From contig NZ_CM004509.1 of NCBI RefSeq assembly GCF_001693435.1, forward strand, positions 1,302,001 to 1,366,000: a DNA stretch of 64,000 nucleotides. The letters run 5' to 3'. Under the pieces are notes generated by a model. It worked only from the letters and a program-made list of their open reading frames with translations. It had not been told where the DNA came from and did no database searches. Every line of letters starts with the position of its first letter. Position 1 is the stretch's first letter. The stretch comes from Gilliamella sp. wkB7. GTDB taxonomy: Bacteria; Pseudomonadota; Gammaproteobacteria; Enterobacterales; Orbaceae. Made by a program: the position numbers and the translations under genes. Shown here in pieces: positions 60,311-64,000 of this stretch.

Positions 60311-60831
60311 GCTTTCGCTTAATTACAAAGTCCGATATTCCTGCGTATCAGGCTTTATTACACAATGCTTATCAAATGACAACGAATTTGGGAATTCATT
60401 TTGCCGCTGCCACAGTAAATGATGAGCAAATTAATCATCATATACAATCCAATGCAGTTTATCTATTTGAAAAAGAAAGTAAATTAGTTTCGACTTTAAG
60501 CATTCGTTTTCCATGGGGAAATAATCCAGGACCTTATGGATTACCACATTTAGGTTGGTTTGCAACCGATCCCAAATATAAAGGACAAGGTTATGGCAAT
60601 CAGTTGTGGGATTGGGTAGAACAACAGATCCTGATTAATCAATTAAAACTACCAGCCGTCACTTTAGGTACAGCACAAAATCACCCTTGGTTGGCACAAA
60701 TGTATATCAAAAAAGGTTTTAGTCCAATTGGACAAGCCGATCTAACCGAAGACCATACTACTGTTTATTTTGAAAAAATTTTCAATCAAAAATGCTATAC
60801 CGAATGGAAAAATAGGAGCCATAGACAATGA
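60307..60831 (+). CDS. GNAT-family N-acetyltransferase
   Basis: A 174-residue acyl-CoA N-acyltransferase. Motif A is DPKYKGQGYGNQLWDWVE (acetyl-CoA pyrophosphate loop), followed by TLGTAQNHPWLAQMYIKKGF, the usual motif B with Tyr. The acceptor is unknown. Its ATG overlaps the lyase stop by 4 bp (ATGA), and its own stop overlaps the next ATG in the same way, so it is part of the operon and may acetylate the substrate or a product of it. Confidence 0.82.
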   Translation: MSFRLITKSDIPAYQALLHNAYQMTTNLGIHFAAATVNDEQINHHIQSNAVYLFEKESKLVSTLSIRFPWGNNPGPYGLPHLGWFATDPKYKGQGYGNQLWDWVEQQILINQLKLPAVTLGTAQNHPWLAQMYIKKGFSPIGQADLTEDHTTVYFEKIFNQKCYTEWKNRSHRQ

Positions 60832-61610
60832 ATAAAATAATAACATTATTATCTGCTGCAATATTAACCGGTTTAGCGTTGGTCGGTTGTGATAACCAAT
60901 CCAGTAATCAAGCAACCGAGCAAAATATTCTAAAAGTAGGTTCCACAGGGCAAAGTTATCCTAATGGTTATAAACAAAACGATAAATTAGTAGGATTTGA
61001 TGTTGAGATAACTGAAGCTATCGCCAAAGAGCTCGGTTATAAAGTTGAGTGGGTGATTGCTGAATTTGGCGGTTTAATGGGGCAATTTGATTCAGGACGT
61101 TTAGATACCATTGCCAATGCAGTTGCAATTACCCCTGCACGTGAAGCCAAATATGATTTTTCCAATACTTACAGCTTTTATGGCAGTCAAATTGTTACAC
61201 ATAAAGACAATAAAAACATCACCCAACTTTCTGATTTTAAGGGTAAAACCATTGCTGGTGTGCTTGGTTCAAATCATATTAATAATTTAAAAAACGCTTT
61301 TCCAAATAATGATATTACAATCAAAACCTATGAAACACGAGATGGTGCTATGTATGATACTGAGTATCAACGTGTTGATGGTTATATCAATTCAAAACCT
61401 ATCTTACTTGCCGAAATTAAACGCAAAAGCTTACCGTTTAAATTGGTCGGTGATCCTATTACTATTGAACAAGTAGCGTTCCCATTTAGTAAAGATGAAA
61501 AAGGCCAAGCATTGCGTGAAAAGTTCAATCAGGCTTTAGAAAAACTTCGCACCAATGGCACATTGAAAAACATTGCAATTAAATATTTTGGTGAAGATAT
61601 TACCTCATGA
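60828..61610 (+). CDS. Amino-acid ABC transporter substrate-binding lipoprotein (family 3)
   Basis: A 260-residue periplasmic binding protein anchored as a lipoprotein: MNKIITLLSAAILTGLALVG then Cys21. The family 3 fold shows KLVGFDVEITEAIAKELGYK, SGRLDTIANAVAITPAREAK and DFKGKTIAGVLGSN. It resembles cystine and other polar amino-acid binding proteins; the ligand is not determined. ATGA overlaps on both sides couple it to GNAT and to the permease. Confidence 0.88.
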   Translation: MNKIITLLSAAILTGLALVGCDNQSSNQATEQNILKVGSTGQSYPNGYKQNDKLVGFDVEITEAIAKELGYKVEWVIAEFGGLMGQFDSGRLDTIANAVAITPAREAKYDFSNTYSFYGSQIVTHKDNKNITQLSDFKGKTIAGVLGSNHINNLKNAFPNNDITIKTYETRDGAMYDTEYQRVDGYINSKPILLAEIKRKSLPFKLVGDPITIEQVAFPFSKDEKGQALREKFNQALEKLRTNGTLKNIAIKYFGEDITS

Positions 61611-62278
61611 ATTTTAATGTAACTTATTTTTTTAGTGTGTTCCCGCAGATTTTACCTTATCTGCCAGTCACACTCTTTATTGCTATCGTTTCGATCCTAT
61701 TTGCTATTGTTTTTGGGTTAGCTATTGCATTATTACGTAATCATAAGATTATCGTGATTGATGCTATGTTCGCGCTATTTATTTCATTATTTCGTGGTAT
61801 TCCTTCCGTTGTGTTATTGTTTATTATTTACTATGGATTACCGCAAATTTTCCCGATATTGAAGCAGATGGGCGCAACGACAGCGGCGATTATTTGCTTT
61901 AGTTTAAAATATTCGGCTTATTTAGCTGAAATCTTTCGTGCTGGTTTAGCATCGGTCGATCACGGGCAAAAAGAAGCAGGCTTAACCTCAGGCCTTAGTA
62001 CTTTTCAAGTTTATCGTGGCATTATTCTGCCACAAGCAGTGGTTAATGCTTTACCCAACACAGGCAATATGTTTATTTCATTGCTTAAAGATTCATCAGT
62101 GGCTTTTTTTGTTGGCGTACAAGAATTATTAGCAGCAGGGAAAATGTTAACGGCCAATTCGTTCCTCTATTTTGAAACTTATTTGGCTGTCGGTATTGTT
62201 TATTGGTTTACTGTTGTTATCTATTCGTGGATACAAAAGAAGCTTGAGAACAAGCTCAGTAAACCCTATCACCGTTAA
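61607..62278 (+). CDS. Amino-acid ABC transporter permease (HisM family)
   Basis: A 223-residue inner-membrane permease with about five spans. The LPVTLFIAIVSILFAIVFGL start, the FRGIPSVVLLFIIYYGLP segment and the EAA loop (AGLASVDHGQKEAGLTSGLS) followed by VYRGIILPQAVVNALPN are typical of HisMQ/TcyL-type subunits. A single permease gene implies a homodimer. It overlaps the binding-protein stop by 4 bp. Confidence 0.92.
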   Translation: MNFNVTYFFSVFPQILPYLPVTLFIAIVSILFAIVFGLAIALLRNHKIIVIDAMFALFISLFRGIPSVVLLFIIYYGLPQIFPILKQMGATTAAIICFSLKYSAYLAEIFRAGLASVDHGQKEAGLTSGLSTFQVYRGIILPQAVVNALPNTGNMFISLLKDSSVAFFVGVQELLAAGKMLTANSFLYFETYLAVGIVYWFTVVIYSWIQKKLENKLSKPYHR

Positions 62279-62289
62279 GGAGAAAGGTG

Positions 62290-63042
62290 ATGATTTCTAT
62301 TTCACATTTGTCTAAACGCTTTGCTGATAATGAAGTGTTAAAGGACATTAATTTAAATATTAAACAAGGCGAAGTGGTAGCCATTATTGGTCCATCGGGT
62401 TCAGGTAAATCAACCTTGTTGCGTTGTTTAAATTTACTGGAAAAACCAAATACAGGGACAATCAAAATAGGATCGGTTACCTTAAATAGTGAACAATATC
62501 GCAGTAAAGACGAAATAAATTTACGCAAACAATCAGCAATGGTTTTTCAACACTATAATTTATTTAAAAATAAAACTGCATTAGAAAATATTACCTACCC
62601 ACTAGTTGTTGGACAAAAAATAGGTAAAGACAAAGCCAAACAGCAAGGGCTATCTTTACTCGAGCGAGTTGGTATGTTGCCGTACGCAAATCAATATCCA
62701 ATCACCTTATCAGGTGGACAGCAACAACGTGTCGCCATAGCTAGAGCACTGGCAGTTAAACCTAAAGTACTATTATTTGATGAACCGACATCGGCACTCG
62801 ACCCCGAACGAGTCCATGAAGTACTGCAAGTGATGTTACAGCTAGCTAAGGAACATATTACGATGATCATTGTCACGCATGAAATGGAGTTTGCTAAATA
62901 CGTTGCCGATCGTATCATCTTTATGGCAAATGGTGTCATTGTTGAAGAAGGGCCAGCAAAATCAATTATCGATAATCCACAACATGAACTGACACAACGC
63001 TTTTTACGCCAAATTACTGATGAAATAGATTTTGAAATTTAG
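62290..63042 (+). CDS. Amino-acid ABC transporter ATPase
   Basis: A 250-residue polar amino-acid importer ATPase (GlnQ/HisP/TcyN type). Walker A is GPSGSGKSTLLRCLN (about 33-47), Q-loop VFQHYNLF, signature LSGGQQQRVAIARAL, Walker B VLLFDEPTSALDPE, H-loop IVTHEM. The ATG at 62290 is preferred over the GTG one codon earlier since AAGGAG is 7 bp upstream. It closes the lyase-GNAT-ABC operon; the next gene is convergent. Confidence 0.95.
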   Translation: MISISHLSKRFADNEVLKDINLNIKQGEVVAIIGPSGSGKSTLLRCLNLLEKPNTGTIKIGSVTLNSEQYRSKDEINLRKQSAMVFQHYNLFKNKTALENITYPLVVGQKIGKDKAKQQGLSLLERVGMLPYANQYPITLSGGQQQRVAIARALAVKPKVLLFDEPTSALDPERVHEVLQVMLQLAKEHITMIIVTHEMEFAKYVADRIIFMANGVIVEEGPAKSIIDNPQHELTQRFLRQITDEIDFEI

Positions 63043-63085
63043 TTAGCACAAGTAAACCCATTGAACTCATTTAGCATGTATCATT

Positions 63086-64000
63086 TTACAATGTTAAATA
63101 ATGTCGTGCTAGAAATTGATTAACGGTTAAACCTGAGGCTAATTCTTTAATATCAGTTAATAAATTCATCGCTTTTTGTTGTTCTTTAATTGCATCCGTT
63201 AGTTTTAATAACATCTCTGTTTGGTTGTAAGGATTTTTAGGCGATCCTTTGGGAACATCAATACGTTGTCTAATTTTTTTCCCTGTATCTAACTCAATTT
63301 CTATCACAACATAACGACTGTTATAGGCGTCAGCATGGGGCGCAAGATTAATTTGATAACTACGCTGCATTTTTTGCATCAGTGCTTGAATCTGTTCTGG
63401 AATAGGATTTGGACTGAATTGCTCAAAATTAAGAGGAAAACCTAATAGAGTTAACGCTAAAATATATTCGGCTGAAAACCGCCCCTGCTCGGCCAATAAA
63501 GGATTATTATAGATTAATGCGGCATCGCTGTTTGCTGGCGAAAAAAATAGGGTAATACGGCTAATATGGTGAACATTCAATTGTTGATGTTGATAAAGTA
63601 GCTTACCTGCATCAGCAACATACGCAGCAGCAGAACAAAAACAGTAAGTTTTAAACCATAGTCCAGGCTCAACAATTTTCCAAACAGCTCCCCACTTACT
63701 TAAATCGAAATTATTGCCCTGTCCAAAAACAGCTAAAAATCCTAATTTATCATCTAAAAAGTCTCTCTCAGCAGTTATTCCAACGCGTAACCATTCAACC
63801 GATTGTATCGCATGCTGAGCGGCTAATCCTGCATGTAAAAACTTAATAGGGGTACCCATAACCAAACGCAGACCAGATGCCTGAGTCGCCGCCAATGTCA
63901 AAGCTTGCGACAAAAAAGGTTCATTATAAAGGTAACAAATGGCGGCTGTGGCAGCGATACCGCCTAAGGTAAGGGTTGTATGCCATCCCCTCTCATAATG
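63086..64000 (-). CDS. MmgE/PrpD-family protein, C-terminal two thirds (cut by window end)
   Basis: The 304 codons visible, stop at 63086, are open to the window end. The part nearest the edge reads GWHTTLTLGGIAATAAICYL and then LAATQASGLRL, the MmgE/PrpD pattern GWH-x-T..G..A; GTPIKFLHAGLAA and KTYCFCSAAAYVADA follow, and the last third has the hinge domain ending NQFLARHYL. Family members include 2-methylcitrate dehydratase, cis-aconitate decarboxylase and iminodisuccinate epimerase. No prpBC genes are near, so propionate use is not indicated. It is convergent with the lyase-ABC operon 43 bp away. Confidence 0.85.
   Translation of the reverse strand, partial: HYERGWHTTLTLGGIAATAAICYLYNEPFLSQALTLAATQASGLRLVMGTPIKFLHAGLAAQHAIQSVEWLRVGITAERDFLDDKLGFLAVFGQGNNFDLSKWGAVWKIVEPGLWFKTYCFCSAAAYVADAGKLLYQHQQLNVHHISRITLFFSPANSDAALIYNNPLLAEQGRFSAEYILALTLLGFPLNFEQFSPNPIPEQIQALMQKMQRSYQINLAPHADAYNSRYVVIEIELDTGKKIRQRIDVPKGSPKNPYNQTEMLLKLTDAIKEQQKAMNLLTDIKELASGLTVNQFLARHYLTL

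Noticed and set aside
63086..64000. Calling the MmgE/PrpD gene prpD (2-methylcitrate dehydratase)
   Set aside because: No prpB, prpC or prpE is nearby and the family has several other activities.
1..64000. CRISPR arrays, tRNA or rRNA genes, prophage or intact insertion sequences
   Set aside because: No regular spaced repeats, cloverleaf sequences, rRNA segments, transposase frames or terminal inverted repeats with target duplications were seen by eye.

Overview
The window looks like a contiguous piece of chromosome from an AT-rich gammaproteobacterium. Almost every protein reads as a close relative of its Escherichia coli counterpart (RpoB, RpoC, L10, L11, PGK, DauA, AspC, TyrB, Crr, Syd, FtsN), but base composition is low in GC, intergenic regions are very AT-rich and gene order is rearranged. 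This combination fits an Orbaceae-type insect-gut symbiont such as Gilliamella or relatives. That placement is an inference from gene content and style, not a proven identification. No tRNA, rRNA, CRISPR array, prophage or intact insertion sequence was seen.

Layout. 1-2.1 kb (minus): lipid-synthesis operon yceD-rpmF-plsX-fabH (fabH cut by the window edge) behind a good sigma-70 promoter. 2.4-3.9 kb (minus): LemA and TPM-domain membrane proteins. 4.3 kb: small IsdG-like haem monooxygenase. 4.7-15.6 kb (minus): rplK-rplA-rplJ-rplL-rpoB-rpoC with an L10 leader RNA, an rplL/rpoB attenuator and an rpoC terminator. 15.8-18.1 kb (minus): pgk-fbaA glycolytic pair. 18.3-20.6 kb (plus): rpsT, ftsN, yihY, dtd. 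20.7-24.7 kb: secreted MINPP-like histidine phosphatase, dicarboxylate transporter DauA, HdeD-family protein. 24.8-28.7 kb: rsgA divergent from orn-waaA-hemH. 28.9-31.8 kb: CoA-disulfide-reductase-like flavoprotein and a TcyP-like cystine symporter. 31.9-35.8 kb (minus): galU, a decayed lipoprotein gene, an entericidin-like lipoprotein missed by simple ORF calling, tyrB and ridA. 35.9-40.3 kb: ffh, rhtA, ispB and a Fur-box-preceded tonB. 40.4-42.8 kb: ygfB-pepP and a small lipoprotein. 42.9-45.5 kb (plus): ptsH-ptsI-crr. 45.6-49.4 kb (minus): pgi, a 1.3 kb decayed stretch, and metA behind a MetJ operator. 49.6-53.3 kb (minus): sapBCDF without sapA. 53.3-56 kb: rne with a long leader. 56.8-58.6 kb: syd and aspC. 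58.9-63 kb (plus): tightly overlapped operon of a fumarase/aspartase-superfamily lyase, a GNAT acetyltransferase and a complete polar amino-acid ABC importer, facing a convergent MmgE/PrpD-family gene cut by the window end.

How the genes work together. Most of the window is core machinery: transcription, ribosome, sugar uptake and glycolysis (PTS, PGI, FBA, PGK), isoprenoid and haem synthesis, protein targeting (Ffh, Syd). The accessory parts point to nutrient scavenging in a gut: phytate-type phosphatase, cystine import with disulfide reduction, haem-iron use (IsdG-like, TonB), dicarboxylate uptake, and the terminal lyase/MmgE-PrpD/ABC cluster, whose composition suggests uptake and C-N cleavage of an N-substituted dicarboxylic amino acid.

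The least explained signals are a roughly 41-bp intergenic element present in three similarly oriented copies (28721, 35294, 56634), two decayed gene regions (33.2-33.7 kb and 47.2-48.5 kb) and several long hairpins between core genes.
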